Positions 42,991 through 51,572 of a stretch of 64,000 nucleotides of DNA are shown piece after piece (within the stretch, counting starts at the first letter, position 1; every line of letters begins with the position of its first letter). The stretch spans positions 434,001 through 498,000 of the forward strand of contig NZ_FNTX01000002.1 in assembly GCF_900105765.1 (NCBI RefSeq), in the 5' to 3' direction. The translations under genes and the position numbers were made by a program. Below the pieces are notes generated by a model. It saw only the letters and a program-made list of their open reading frames with translations, did no database searches and was not told where the DNA came from. Origin of the DNA: Ruania alba. GTDB taxonomy: Bacteria > Actinomycetota > Actinomycetes > Actinomycetales > Beutenbergiaceae.

Positions 42991-43847
42991 CAGCGCTCGA
43001 TGGCGTCGAGGTGCAGCATGCGGGCGAGGTTCTTGTCGAGCTCGTCGTCGCGGAAGATCTTCTTCCAGTCCTCCTTGATGATCGACTCACGCCCGTAGTC
43101 CATCGCGATCAGGCAGGCGTCGCTGAACGGGTTGTCCCCGCGCAGACCGTTCGCGAGCGCCACCTGAGTGTGGCCGTAGAGGATGCTGCGCGCGGCCGCC
43201 TCGGGCACGCCCATCGTGTTCACAGCCTCCTGCAGCGCCTCGTTCAGCAGCTCACCGATCATGCAGGCGACCGTCTCGACCAGGGTCGGCTCGAGCTGGG
43301 CGAGCTGCTTCACGGTGACCCAGTGCACGTCGACCACCGGGGCGTAGATGGCGCGGACCGTGGTCTCCACGAGGATCTTCACGGCCTCGTCGTCGGACTC
43401 GACGGCGGCGATCGCGTCCTGCGGGGCGGCGATGCCGCCGAACGTGTCGGCCCACTCCTCGGGGGTCTGGCGCTGCAGGAAGACCGAGGGGTGGCACGGG
43501 TGCGCCACGGCCTGGATCACGTCCTCGCGGGTGGCGAGCAGGCCGGCATAGGCGGCGGCCGGGTCGAGGGTGAGCACCACGGCGCCGGCGCGCATCTGCG
43601 GCACCAGTTCGGCGGTCACCGAGGCGAGCGCGAGGTCCGGCACCGCGAGCACCACGATGTCCGCGTCCGCGACAGCAGTGGCGGCGTCGGTCAGCTCCCG
43701 GCCGGCCTCGATCGTGCGCTGGCGTCCGCCCTCGGAGTTCTCCACGTAGCGTACGGTGTGGTCGGTGCGCACGAGGTTGTTGGAGACGCGCATCCCCATC
43801 TTCCCGCCGGCGCCGATGACGGCGATCGTGTAGGTCTTCTCACTCAT
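42990..43847 (-). CDS. apnO: Putative D-apionate oxidoisomerase
   Basis: A 285-residue NAD-dependent enzyme. The Rossmann motif is TIAVIGAGGKMGMRVSNNLV, then ADADIVVLAVPDLALASVTA and AVAHPCHPSVFLQRQTPEEW; the helical C-terminal half (PGDH_C-like: KQLAQLEPTLVETVACMIGE, YGHTQVALANGLRGDNPFSD) fits the ApnO family, which oxidises and isomerises D-apionate to 3-oxo-isoapionate. Its start overlaps the next upstream gene and its stop overlaps apnL, so the three genes form one coupled operon. A related 6-phosphogluconate-type dehydrogenase with another substrate is the main alternative. Confidence 0.65.
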   Translation of the reverse strand: MSEKTYTIAVIGAGGKMGMRVSNNLVRTDHTVRYVENSEGGRQRTIEAGRELTDAATAVADADIVVLAVPDLALASVTAELVPQMRAGAVVLTLDPAAAYAGLLATREDVIQAVAHPCHPSVFLQRQTPEEWADTFGGIAAPQDAIAAVESDDEAVKILVETTVRAIYAPVVDVHWVTVKQLAQLEPTLVETVACMIGELLNEALQEAVNTMGVPEAAARSILYGHTQVALANGLRGDNPFSDACLIAMDYGRESIIKEDWKKIFRDDELDKNLARMLHLDAIER

Positions 43848-44638
43848 GTGGTGCTCCTCAGATAGTCGACGGCGGTACGGGTCCATTCCCGTTCCGTGCG
43901 GATGGTGGTCTCGGGGTCGTCTTGCCAGGGCAGCCAGTGCTCGACCACCTCGTTGATGCCCCGTTCGCGCGGGCGGACGGTGCGCAGCAGGTGCGGGTAG
44001 TCGTGCAGACCGGCGCCCATCGGGGCGCCGCTGTAGGTGAAGCCGACCCAGCCGGGCTGGCGGGCGAAGGCGTAGTCCTTCACGTGCACGGCACAGGTGA
44101 GATCGGCGACCTGCTCCACGCAGGTTTGCGGGTTCTCCAACCGGGCGACGACATTGCCCGGGTCCAGGCAGATGCCCAGGTTCTCGCTGCCGACGTCCTC
44201 GACGAGGGTGACCAGGTCGGCGGTGGGTAGTTGCTCGTAGGTCTCCAGGGCGAGGGTGACGCCTGCCGCCTCGAAGGCGGGCATCGTCTTGGTGAGCCAC
44301 TGGTGGGCCTCCTCGAGCTTGGGGCGAGAGTCGGGCCCGTAGATCATGCTGCGGATCAGGGTGGCGTCGAAGCGGGCGGCGATCTCCAGGAAGCGGGTCA
44401 GGTGGCCGGGCTCGATTCCCTTGGTGCCGAGCTCGATCACCAGGCCCAGGTCTTTCGCCGCGGCGGCGGAATCGGCGAGCTCGGCGTCGTCCATCTGCTC
44501 CAACGGCGCGTAGTCGCAGATCTGGTGCAGGCCGACCCCGAGGTCGCAGGTGGCCTGGAAGGCCTCCGGCAGCGTCATCGGCCGCGGATTGCGGTCGGAG
44601 AGCTGCCAGAAGAAGGCGTAGGTGCCGAGTCCGATCAT
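43844..44638 (-). CDS. oiaC: Xylose-isomerase-like TIM-barrel enzyme, putative 3-oxo-isoapionate decarboxylase
   Basis: A 264-residue AP-endonuclease-2/xylose-isomerase-type TIM barrel: LGTYAFFWQLSDRNPRPMTL, LVIELGTKGIEPGHLTRFLE, GVTLALETYEQLPTADLVTL, NLGICLDPGNVVARLENP and CAVHVKDYAFARQPGWVGFT give the expected Glu/Asp/His metal ligands. Next to ApnO- and ApnL-like genes it would be OiaC, converting 3-oxo-isoapionate to L-erythrulose and CO2. The symbol depends on context; the fold alone would read 'sugar phosphate isomerase/epimerase'. ATG 44638 is chosen; a GTG directly upstream is possible. It is the first gene of the operon. Confidence 0.6.
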   Translation of the reverse strand: MIGLGTYAFFWQLSDRNPRPMTLPEAFQATCDLGVGLHQICDYAPLEQMDDAELADSAAAAKDLGLVIELGTKGIEPGHLTRFLEIAARFDATLIRSMIYGPDSRPKLEEAHQWLTKTMPAFEAAGVTLALETYEQLPTADLVTLVEDVGSENLGICLDPGNVVARLENPQTCVEQVADLTCAVHVKDYAFARQPGWVGFTYSGAPMGAGLHDYPHLLRTVRPRERGINEVVEHWLPWQDDPETTIRTEREWTRTAVDYLRSTT

Positions 44639-44647
44639 CACCCCATT

Positions 44648-44667
44648 TTGGCGAACCGGTTGACCAA
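44648..44667. promoter_or_regulatory. GntR/FadR-type operator between apn operon and regulator
   Basis: TTGG-CG-AACCGGTT-GA-CCAA is symmetric except for the two CG/GA dinucleotides. It begins only ~10 bp upstream of the oiaC start and ~40 bp upstream of the GntR start, so one bound dimer could block both divergent promoters. The TGG/CCA outer arms suit FadR-subfamily proteins. Confidence 0.7.
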
Positions 44668-44707
44668 TTGCAAGGCCATGGGGCTCCTTGGCCGGTACTC
44701 TCGTGCC

Positions 44708-45439
44708 ATGCCCGCCAGCGACCGCTCCGACGAGATCACCGCGTCATTGGGATCGCTGCCCGGCAGCACTCCCGTCTCCGAGGTGGCACGCCGGTTGCTG
44801 GACCTCTTCACCGGCGGATCGTTCGAGCCCGGCACCCGGCTACCCGCCGAGCGGCAACTCGCCGCCACCCTGGGGGTGGGCCGTTCCGCGGTGCGCGAGG
44901 CACTCGCTGCGCTGGAGATCCTCGGCATCGTGCAGGTGCGCCCCGGTTCGGGCACCTACCTGCGCGGCACCGCGAGCACCCTGCTCCCCCGCACGTTGCG
45001 CTGGGGTCTGCTGATCGGCGAGAAGAGCACTGCCGAGCTGCTGGAGCTGCGCTCCGGCTTGGAGACCCAGGTCGCCCAGCTGGCGGCGGCCCGCGCGAGC
45101 GAGCACAACCTGGCAGCGCTCCAGACCGCTGTGGACCAGATGCGCCAGAACACCGGCGATCTGAGTCGTTTCGCCGCCGCCGATCACGACTTTCACGATC
45201 AGCTCGCCGCCGCCTCGAAGAACGAGACGATCGTGGACCTGCTGCACGTGGTCCGATCCCTGCTCCAGGTCTACGCCGACCGGGCGGTGCATGACGAAGT
45301 CTCCGCTCGGCGCGCTCTCGAGGAGCACGAGACCGTGCTGCACGCCATCAGCGAGCGCGATGAGGTGGCCGCCGCCGTCGCCATGGCGGCGCACATGGCG
45401 ACGGCGAACTCGCGTCTGGCCGACGAGGCACAGGCGTAA
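44708..45439 (+). CDS. GntR-family (FadR subfamily) regulator of the apionate operon
   Basis: A 243-residue regulator. The winged helix has GTRLPAERQLAATLGVGRSA and VREALAALEILGIVQVRPGS; the C-terminal FCD domain has the metal-ligand pattern DHDFHDQLAAAS and ALEEHETVLHAISERDE. ATG 44708 follows GCC with only weak ribosome-site support, but homology begins there. Divergent orientation with a palindrome in the ~70-bp gap implies that it represses the apnL-apnO-oiaC operon and itself, with a pathway intermediate as likely effector. Confidence 0.9.
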   Translation: MPASDRSDEITASLGSLPGSTPVSEVARRLLDLFTGGSFEPGTRLPAERQLAATLGVGRSAVREALAALEILGIVQVRPGSGTYLRGTASTLLPRTLRWGLLIGEKSTAELLELRSGLETQVAQLAAARASEHNLAALQTAVDQMRQNTGDLSRFAAADHDFHDQLAAASKNETIVDLLHVVRSLLQVYADRAVHDEVSARRALEEHETVLHAISERDEVAAAVAMAAHMATANSRLADEAQA

Positions 45440-45461
45440 CCGGACCGCATACGCTCACCAC

Positions 45462-45965
45462 GTGGTTCCCCTCCTGACTCCGACGCGCCGCCGCCGCCTC
45501 GGTACCGTGCACATCGCCCTTGGCTGCCTGGGCGCCGTTGTCACGGTGCTCCTGCCGCTCGCCGGAATCGGTGCCGTGAACGCGGCCGGGAACGGCGGGC
45601 CTGCGCTCCCCGTGCCGGTAGCGGTCCCGCTGTTCGTGGTGCTGACCGGACTCGTCGCTGTCTACACCGTGCACCTGTTCCGGAAGGCGGCTCGGTGGAT
45701 GCGAGCGGCCGGGACGCCGGCCCTCGCAGGCGCCACCACCGGCCAGGTCCAGGAGATCTCGACCAATCGGTTCCGCACCCGCGTGCGTGTCGACGTTCCG
45801 GACCGGTCGCCGAGCATGCTGCTCACTGAGGACGGGCTGGACACGTCCAGCGTGGTCGGCGATCAGCTCCAGCTCGAGTGGTACCTGGTGGAGGCCCGCG
45901 CCATGGGTGCCTATCGGAACATCCGCACCGGGCGGGTACGCGCCGTGACCGGATTGCTGCCGTAA
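45462..45965 (+). CDS. Small two-helix membrane protein, DUF3592-like
   Basis: A 167-residue protein from GTG 45462. Two transmembrane segments (HIALGCLGAVVTVLLPLAGI and VPVAVPLFVVLTGLVAVYTV) are followed by a soluble beta-rich domain (GATTGQVQEISTNRFRTRVR through QLQLEWYLVEARAMG), similar in outline to DUF3592-type membrane proteins. There is no ribosome site; TACGCT about 7 bases upstream could be a -10 of a leaderless transcript. Function unknown. Confidence 0.55.
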   Translation: MVPLLTPTRRRRLGTVHIALGCLGAVVTVLLPLAGIGAVNAAGNGGPALPVPVAVPLFVVLTGLVAVYTVHLFRKAARWMRAAGTPALAGATTGQVQEISTNRFRTRVRVDVPDRSPSMLLTEDGLDTSSVVGDQLQLEWYLVEARAMGAYRNIRTGRVRAVTGLLP

Positions 45966-45995
45966 CTCAGAAACCTCCCAGCCGCAGGTGCGAGA

Positions 45996-46403
45996 ATGAC
46001 CGACATGAGCTTCCTCATCAAGGTCCTCATCAACGGCGTCGCCCTCTGGCTGACCTCGCTCTGGGTGAGCGGCGTCGACTTCCGGACGGACGACACCCCA
46101 CTGAACACGGTGATCGTGGTGGCGGCGGTCGCGCTGCTGTTCACCGTCGTGAACGCGATCGTGAAGCCGCTGGTGAAGCTGGTCTCGATCCTGTTCTACA
46201 TCCTCACCCTGGGGCTGTTCTTCCTGGTGGTGAACGCCTTGATGCTGCTGCTCACCAGTTGGATCACCGGCTTCACCGACTACGGCCTCACCGTGGACGG
46301 GTTCTGGACGGCGGTGCTCGCCGGCCTGATCATCACCATCATCGCGGTGGTGCTCACCGTGGTGCTGCCGGACGGGAAGAAGAAGGAGCGCTCCCGCCGC
46401 TGA
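45996..46403 (+). CDS. Phage-holin-family/YvlD-like membrane protein
   Basis: A 135-residue protein with four hydrophobic segments: SFLIKVLINGVALWLTSLWV, NTVIVVAAVALLFTVVNAIV, ILFYILTLGLFFLVVNALML and AVLAGLIITIIAVVLTVVLP, with the VNAIVKPLVKLVSILFYILT core of the 'phage holin family'/Mycobacterium YvlD-type proteins. These are chromosomal membrane proteins, not evidence of a prophage. Start is ATG 45996 or 46005. Role unknown. Confidence 0.85.
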   Translation: MTDMSFLIKVLINGVALWLTSLWVSGVDFRTDDTPLNTVIVVAAVALLFTVVNAIVKPLVKLVSILFYILTLGLFFLVVNALMLLLTSWITGFTDYGLTVDGFWTAVLAGLIITIIAVVLTVVLPDGKKKERSRR

Positions 46404-46489
46404 GTCGGTCGCGGTCCGGCTCGTTCCTCCGCGCTGCACTCTGCAGGTAGACGCACACGCGCGAGATGATGCACTCGGAGTAACCCGTA

Positions 46490-46514
46490 CGCATCGACGC
46501 CTGATGTCGATGCG
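46490..46514. promoter_or_regulatory. 9-bp inverted repeat upstream of isomerase gene
   Basis: CGCATCGAC (46490-46498) and GTCGATGCG (46506-46514) are perfect inverted repeats with a 7-base spacer, 24 bp upstream of the GTG at 46539. It may be an operator or an RNA hairpin in the 5' leader; its position close to the ribosome site favours control of the isomerase gene. Confidence 0.45.
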
Positions 46515-46538
46515 AGGCCAAGTCCAGTAGGAGGCATC

Positions 46539-47294
46539 GTGGCACACGTCACTCCTGGCATCTGCTCAGTGACGTTGAGGCAGTGGCCTGTCGAGGACGT
46601 CATCGCTATCGCAGTGGACAGCGGCTTGGAGTGCATCGAATGGGGCGGCGATGTGCATGTCCATCCCGGCGATACGAGGAGCGCTCAGCGAGCAGCTCAG
46701 TTGAGCGATGCCGCCGGTCTACGCGTCGCTTCCTACGGCAGCTACTTTCGCGCCGGAGACGACTCCCCGGAGGAATTCGACCGAGTTCTCAACACAGCTG
46801 AGGCTCTGGGCGCCCCCCGCATCAGGGTCTGGGCCGGCGCCCACGGTTCACGCAGCACGTCACCACAGGGCCGGCAATCTGTGGTCGACACGTTGCAGCG
46901 TGCCTCGGACGCGGCTGCCGCCCGAGACGTAGAGCTGGCCTTAGAGTTTCATAGCGACACCCTGGCCGATGAGGCTCGATCGACCGTCAGCCTCCTGGCC
47001 GATGTCGGTCGTGCGAACCTCACGAGCTACTGGCAACCGCCTGTAGGGCTGGCCGGCGAGCAAGCACTCGCCCAACTACAACACCTCGGGACGCTCATAT
47101 CCTGCGTGCACGTCTTCTCCTGGTGGCCGGAAAGCGAGCGGCGAGCCCTCTCGCACCGCCGTGCGCTATGGGAAGCCGCAATCGCGCACCTTCGGGCTGG
47201 TCACCGAGATGTGGACACCCTCCTCGAGTTCGTCGTCGACGACGACCCCGCGAACGTCCGAGCGGATGCCGAGACACTGCGGTCGATGCTCTGA
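46539..47294 (+). CDS. Xylose-isomerase-like TIM-barrel sugar epimerase/isomerase
   Basis: A 251-residue AP-endonuclease-2-type TIM barrel: GICSVTLRQWPVEDVIAIAV, LECIEWGGDVHVHPGD, DVELALEFHSDTLADEARST, LISCVHVFSW and LLEFVVDDDPANVRADAETL. The Glu-Asp-His-Glu positions expected for a metal-dependent keto-sugar isomerase/epimerase are present. AGGAGG at 46530-46535 supports GTG 46539. It converges on the GH172 gene and may process the sugars released by that cluster. Exact substrate unknown. Confidence 0.8.
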   Translation: MAHVTPGICSVTLRQWPVEDVIAIAVDSGLECIEWGGDVHVHPGDTRSAQRAAQLSDAAGLRVASYGSYFRAGDDSPEEFDRVLNTAEALGAPRIRVWAGAHGSRSTSPQGRQSVVDTLQRASDAAAARDVELALEFHSDTLADEARSTVSLLADVGRANLTSYWQPPVGLAGEQALAQLQHLGTLISCVHVFSWWPESERRALSHRRALWEAAIAHLRAGHRDVDTLLEFVVDDDPANVRADAETLRSML

Positions 47295-47405
47295 GTCGCC
47301 AGATTGAACATCAAACTATCGCTGAGGCGGCTGCTCTGCAGGAAGCCCTGCTACGCCTCCCGCAGTGCCGCGAGGGCCACAGAGGCCACCCTCCACAAGC
47401 CACGG

Positions 47406-47429
47406 CCACGACCACGACCACGACCACGC
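47406..47429. repeat. Short CCACGA hexamer tandem repeat
   Basis: About four tandem copies of the six-base unit CCACGA lie in the gap between the isomerase stop and the GH172 stop. Too short to be a recognised element; it may vary in copy number between strains. Confidence 0.6.
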
Positions 47430-47455
47430 TCAACACGGCGCACGCAGTGGAGAAC

Positions 47456-48529
47456 TCAGATGACATCGAGCTCTTCGCGCGTTGGCGTTGAGGGACGTCG
47501 CGCGGTCGGGCGGTCGAGGTAGAACAGCGCGGTCGAAGCGACGTCGTCGCGCAGGGGGTGGAAGCGCATCCCGCTGCGTTGCCCCAGCCCAAGGGCTTGC
47601 ACGTCTACGCGCAGGTGAGTGGAGAACAGGATCGGATCGGGCACGTGCCAGCGGTAGAGGCCGAAGCGTTGCTGACTGGAGTAGAGCCCGTCCGGCCGGA
47701 TCACTTGAGGCATACCCAAGTACGGCGTCGAGAACTCCGTATATCCATGTCCAGGCACGTCGAAATTGAACGCACCTCCGAAGTAGTCTTCCGTACCGGT
47801 GCCCGCGATCGTCGGGTGAGCCGTGTCGTCGTCGAGGTAGAACTTGACCTCGCCTTCCCCCCACCAACCGGTGCTGTTTGACCCCCACGCCAGATAGGTC
47901 CCGACGTACTGACCAGCGCCGTCAACACCGTCGACGATCGAGTGGGGCCGCTTGTACTCGGTCGGGTTGCTGCGTCTCCACTGGGCATGAAAGTAGCCGT
48001 CGTTCTCGTGGTCAGCGCCCACCTCGTAGGTGATCTGGTAATAGACGTATACGTCTGCCTCCGTGGTGTTCTCCAGGGTGACGCGGGCCTGGGAGCGGAA
48101 GGGCATCGGCCAGTACGAGTTGAAGCCCCCGTGGGGGTTCGCGGCGATCATCTGTGAACTGACCTGGGCGAACCGTCCCCACCCGTTGCAGAAGAAGTCG
48201 CCATAGGGCACCTCGATGGCCGGCTGATCGGCGCCGTCCCAATAAGCGCGCAAGACGAGGCGGCGCCAGTTGTCGGGATGTGCGGTTATCCACATGTGGG
48301 TGATGAGTCCTGCGCCGTCGATCGCGGCGAGATCAAACTCCTCGCCAGCGGCAATCTTGACACTGGGGGACACCTTCCAGCCGACTCCCAGTTCACTCGC
48401 GTGCTCGGCGCACGTCCCCTCGCTGGCGCGTGCGCCGCCGCCAGGCACACCATCGAAGTTCTCCGGGCTGATGGAGCGCGTCATCCGGGAGGTGCGCAGC
48501 GTGTAGAGCGATTCTCGAGGGTGGGGCAT
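47456..48529 (-). CDS. DUF2961/GH172-family glycoside hydrolase
   Basis: A 357-residue protein with no signal peptide. It has the DUF2961 signatures FDGVPGGGARASEGTCAEHA, GAGLITHMWITAHPDNWRRL, RAYWDGADQPAIEVPYGDFF, YWPMPFRSQARVTLENTTEA and the acidic GTGTEDYFGGAFNFD near the middle. DUF2961 is now GH172, which includes difructose-anhydride and alpha-D-arabinofuranosidase enzymes; the substrate here is not known. CAGGAGA lies 6 bases upstream of ATG 48529. A TTAGACGTTT operator 83 bp upstream ties it to the LacI regulon of this cluster. Confidence 0.87.
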   Translation of the reverse strand: MPHPRESLYTLRTSRMTRSISPENFDGVPGGGARASEGTCAEHASELGVGWKVSPSVKIAAGEEFDLAAIDGAGLITHMWITAHPDNWRRLVLRAYWDGADQPAIEVPYGDFFCNGWGRFAQVSSQMIAANPHGGFNSYWPMPFRSQARVTLENTTEADVYVYYQITYEVGADHENDGYFHAQWRRSNPTEYKRPHSIVDGVDGAGQYVGTYLAWGSNSTGWWGEGEVKFYLDDDTAHPTIAGTGTEDYFGGAFNFDVPGHGYTEFSTPYLGMPQVIRPDGLYSSQQRFGLYRWHVPDPILFSTHLRVDVQALGLGQRSGMRFHPLRDDVASTALFYLDRPTARRPSTPTREELDVI

Positions 48530-48611
48530 CGGATCTCCTGTGATCTTTGACAGCCGTGACGCGGCCAAGTCTGCGCCCGGTGGCCTACCAAGGGCGCTGT
48601 GCATCTGCCAT

Positions 48612-48625
48612 ATTAGACGTTTCAA
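48612..48625. promoter_or_regulatory. Cluster operator TTAGACGTTTCAAA (GH172 gene)
   Basis: The 14-base sequence sits 83 bp upstream of the GH172 start. It matches similar sites at 57535 and 58962 (consensus TTARASGTTTYARW), each in front of a gene of the same glycan cluster. The LacI protein at 59266-60288 is the likely ligand. Bases 48626-49080 contain no gene I can support; one plus-strand frame near 48690-48820 (HEARIRTGDILNIPSGRRH) looks faintly like the cupin domain of an AraC regulator and may be a remnant. Confidence 0.7.
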
Positions 48626-49080
48626 AGGTCGATCGCTACCGACCGTCCGCGCAATCGAGACTCGTGAGGGACACTCTCATATCCGACGTGTCCGACCAGT
48701 TCGAGCGCCCGGAGCCTATCCGGTGTTTCATGGCGCAGGTGGGCATTTCTATCGCCACGAGGCTCGAATTCGCACAGGTGACATCCTGAACATCCCCTCG
48801 GGTCGCCGGCACAACACGCAGCGGCCCGACCGACGCGCTCTTCGTCATCGCTTTGTCCAGTGCGGTTTGCCAGGCCGTGCGGCCGCCCTGTAGCACTGTC
48901 GTCCACCCCCCTACGCGGCGACCATGCTCGATGAAGCGACGCAATCCGCACCAAAGCTCCCACTATCGAAGTGCTCGCCCTCTTCACAGGCATGCGCGGA
49001 AGGGGCGCCCTGATCGAGGGGCCCCTTCCGCGACTCGCATCATCCAGTCGTGCGTACAGTTAGGTCCGGCTCACCCAGAC

Positions 49081-49255
49081 TCACCCAGACTCACCCGGCC
49101 TACCCGGCACATCCGGCCTACCCGGCACATCCGGCCTACCGGGCTCACCCGGCCTACCCGGCTCACCCGGCTCACCCGGCTCACCCGGCACATCCGGCCT
49201 ACCCGGCACATCCGGCCTACCCGGCTCACCCGGCCTACCCGGCTCACCCGGCACC
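49081..49255 (-). repeat. Collagen-like G-x-P tandem repeat encoding the protein tail
   Basis: About 19 imperfect copies of a 9-base unit (reading CCCGGCctA/cacC on the plus strand) encode alternating GEPGRP and GRPDVP units in the C-terminus of the BNR protein. The strict Gly-x-y spacing holds for most of the tract. The repeat ends exactly at the stop codon. Confidence 0.85.
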
Positions 49256-51369
49256 ACGGACTCATCAGCGAGGACGTACACCTCGAGCGGTTGCGGTTCG
49301 GGATACTCCTCGCGAGGGCGGTCCAGGTTCGACGGCATCGTCTCCCAACGCAAGACATGCCGCCCTTCCGCCGAGGATCCGCCGACGCTCACGAGTGTGA
49401 TGATCCCCGGGTAGTCCGAGTTGGGCTCGAGGAAGCCGGCAGGGTAGGCCGGCGGCGTGTCCACTTCCGCGTAGGCTTCGAGGGTGTCGTTGTCGACAAT
49501 CAGCGTTCTGCTATCGCCGGGGCATTCGAAGTTGATGGCCAGGCGACCGTCCGGAAGCGCCGAGGGAGAACCGATTCCAACTCCGGGAGGCAACGATCCT
49601 CCGCCACCGAAGTTCCAGCGACCGGCCCAGTCGGTGATCTGCGTGATGTCCCACTGCTCGCCATCGCCGGGCCGAGCAATGAAGATTTGGCTGTCACCGT
49701 CGTCGTCGTACTTGTGGTACACCTTGAAAACGTCGCCCTTGGCATCGAACCCCACCTGGTGGAGACCGTTGAGCAGACCTTCGTAGATCGGGACATCGTC
49801 GACGATGACGCCGGGCTGGTCGTAGGTGACAGGTAGCGAGATCGGCTCGCCGTCGACGGTCTCCCAATTCACCAAATCTGTGCTCCGCATGAAGGACAGC
49901 CGGCTATTTGTGGCGGCATCGGGTGTATCGCGCCACACCCAGGAGACGTGGTAATAGCCGTCGGGCCCTAGCGACGGTCCGCGAGCATAGGCGTTGCGTT
50001 CACCCTCGCCATCGAACAGTGGCTCGTCAAGGAGCAGCGACCACGTCTCATCGTCGTCATCGTAGATGAAATAGTAGTTCGCACCGTCACCGCTACCCCC
50101 ATCCCGGAACGTCAGCATGAGCTCGCCCTCGGGCGAGGCGAAGAAGGCCGGGTATGTCACCGCCTGTTCAAGGTCGGTGTCGACCAGCGGAGCCTTCCGC
50201 TCCAATGTGGAGATGTCGCCTGGCGTGCTCGTGCGCCAGTAGTTCATGGGGACGCCATGCATGTTGCCCGTCACATGCAACTGCCCGCTTTGGTCAAGCG
50301 CCATCGTGACAAAGTTGTGGCTGTCCCAGCCCAGTGTGCTGTCGAGCTGGTGGTAGGTCCACTCGTCTGTGTCGAGGGTGCGGTGAGCCACTGTCATATG
50401 GCGGTCGCCGTCGTAGTACGCCACGTACTGATCGTCACCGTCCGTAATGAGAGATTGGCCGACCTGATGCCCTGCCCACGTGTCGTCGACCCGGATCGAG
50501 TCGACCACCTGTTCAGCTGTGCCTGGCAGTTCGTAGTCATCGTTTGGAAACGGGGTGCACTCAAGCGGCTCCGGTACGGCGGGGGCGACTGCGGTCTCCG
50601 TGGTCGTCTCGACGACCACGTTGTCCTGCGTGCTCTCTGGCGAGGCGTAGAGCCCGAAACCACCCCCATAGAGAGGAGTCTCGACCTCTTCGGTCGACTC
50701 GTTGTCAGTGAAGAGGTCGCTGCGGTGCTGCAGCATCGTTCGATCGCCTACAGAGATCGCGAGGCCGAGGTGTCCGGTTGTACCTGTCCCCGTGACGGTC
50801 AGAGAGACGACGTCGCCCTGTTCAAATGGCAACCGGCCGGCGTCCAAAAGTTGCACCGGCTGCTCGCTCGCCGAGGCTTCCATTCTGATGAGCTGCCAAT
50901 ATCCGGCTCCATCAGCCGCGCTGCGACCGATACGGAAGATGTACGCGTCCTGTGTACCATCCTCCAATGTTGCGACGTTCACGGCAATGCCGTTCCACGA
51001 ACGACCCTCCTGCTCAGGAACGAGAACGTCGGCGGACACCGAGAAGATGTTGCTCAGTACGATGTCGGGTTGAGTCAGCACGGGAGCCTCCCGTGCAGGC
51101 AAGAACGGTGGGCCCTCGTCCACCGGAGTGGCCTCTCCGTTGATAATCTCCCACGGCTGGCCCCCATCCTCCCAATCGTTGCCAACGGGTCCGTCCGGTC
51201 GCTCGAAATCGTCACTGAATTCGATCGCAACAGCGTCCTGCGGCCCAGGCGCCGACTGCGCTGGCGACGAGGGCCCCAGGGTCGTCAGCGACAGCACTAT
51301 CGTCGCACCTACCGCGATTAGCGTATTGACATTCGGCGGAGCGTGCCCGCGCATGCGTAAATTAGACAT
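49081..51369 (-). CDS. Secreted BNR-type beta-propeller protein with collagen-like tail
   Basis: A 762-residue exported protein. The signal peptide ([20 protein letters not shown], cut after AQSA) leads to a laminin-G-like domain (~50-260: [20 protein letters not shown]). A BNR_4-type propeller follows (~290-690: [60 protein letters not shown]), a family that includes polysaccharide lyases and sialidase-like proteins. The last ~55 residues are GEPGRP/GRPDVP repeats. The start overlaps a sequence resembling the cluster operator. Probably acts outside the cell as the first depolymerising enzyme. Confidence 0.75.
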   Translation of the reverse strand: MSNLRMRGHAPPNVNTLIAVGATIVLSLTTLGPSSPAQSAPGPQDAVAIEFSDDFERPDGPVGNDWEDGGQPWEIINGEATPVDEGPPFLPAREAPVLTQPDIVLSNIFSVSADVLVPEQEGRSWNGIAVNVATLEDGTQDAYIFRIGRSAADGAGYWQLIRMEASASEQPVQLLDAGRLPFEQGDVVSLTVTGTGTTGHLGLAISVGDRTMLQHRSDLFTDNESTEEVETPLYGGGFGLYASPESTQDNVVVETTTETAVAPAVPEPLECTPFPNDDYELPGTAEQVVDSIRVDDTWAGHQVGQSLITDGDDQYVAYYDGDRHMTVAHRTLDTDEWTYHQLDSTLGWDSHNFVTMALDQSGQLHVTGNMHGVPMNYWRTSTPGDISTLERKAPLVDTDLEQAVTYPAFFASPEGELMLTFRDGGSGDGANYYFIYDDDDETWSLLLDEPLFDGEGERNAYARGPSLGPDGYYHVSWVWRDTPDAATNSRLSFMRSTDLVNWETVDGEPISLPVTYDQPGVIVDDVPIYEGLLNGLHQVGFDAKGDVFKVYHKYDDDGDSQIFIARPGDGEQWDITQITDWAGRWNFGGGGSLPPGVGIGSPSALPDGRLAINFECPGDSRTLIVDNDTLEAYAEVDTPPAYPAGFLEPNSDYPGIITLVSVGGSSAEGRHVLRWETMPSNLDRPREEYPEPQPLEVYVLADESVVPGEPGRPGEPGRPDVPGRPDVPGEPGEPGEPGRPGEPGRPDVPGRPDVPGRPGESG

Positions 51370-51572
51370 CTCATCTCCTCGTCGAGTTCTATCTGCAGAT
51401 CATGGTCAGAAGCGCAGCGCGCCGCCGCCTCATCATGTGGTCCCGTAGCTGTCAACAGCCACGCGACAACCCTTCCTCGTGGCGTGACACCCCGATGAAT
51501 CCTTAGGCGACCGGCAAAGGTCTTCTTCCGGTCTCATTCGGCCGATCATTCTGGAATTGGTTTTCACCTCCG

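Noticed and set aside
45996-46403. Prophage evidence from a 'phage holin family' protein
   Set aside because: This family is a common chromosomal four-helix membrane protein; no other phage gene is nearby.
48690-48893. AraC-type cupin remnant in the GH172 upstream gap
   Set aside because: Only a short GDILNIPSG-like stretch with no helix-turn-helix domain; not enough for a feature.
49081-49255. CRISPR-like array
   Set aside because: Repeats are contiguous 9-base units without spacers and are in frame with a coding sequence.
51362-51375. Fourth cluster operator TTAGACATCTCATC at the BNR gene start
   Set aside because: Only 10 of 14 positions match and it overlaps the start codon and ribosome site; kept as a weak possibility rather than a feature.
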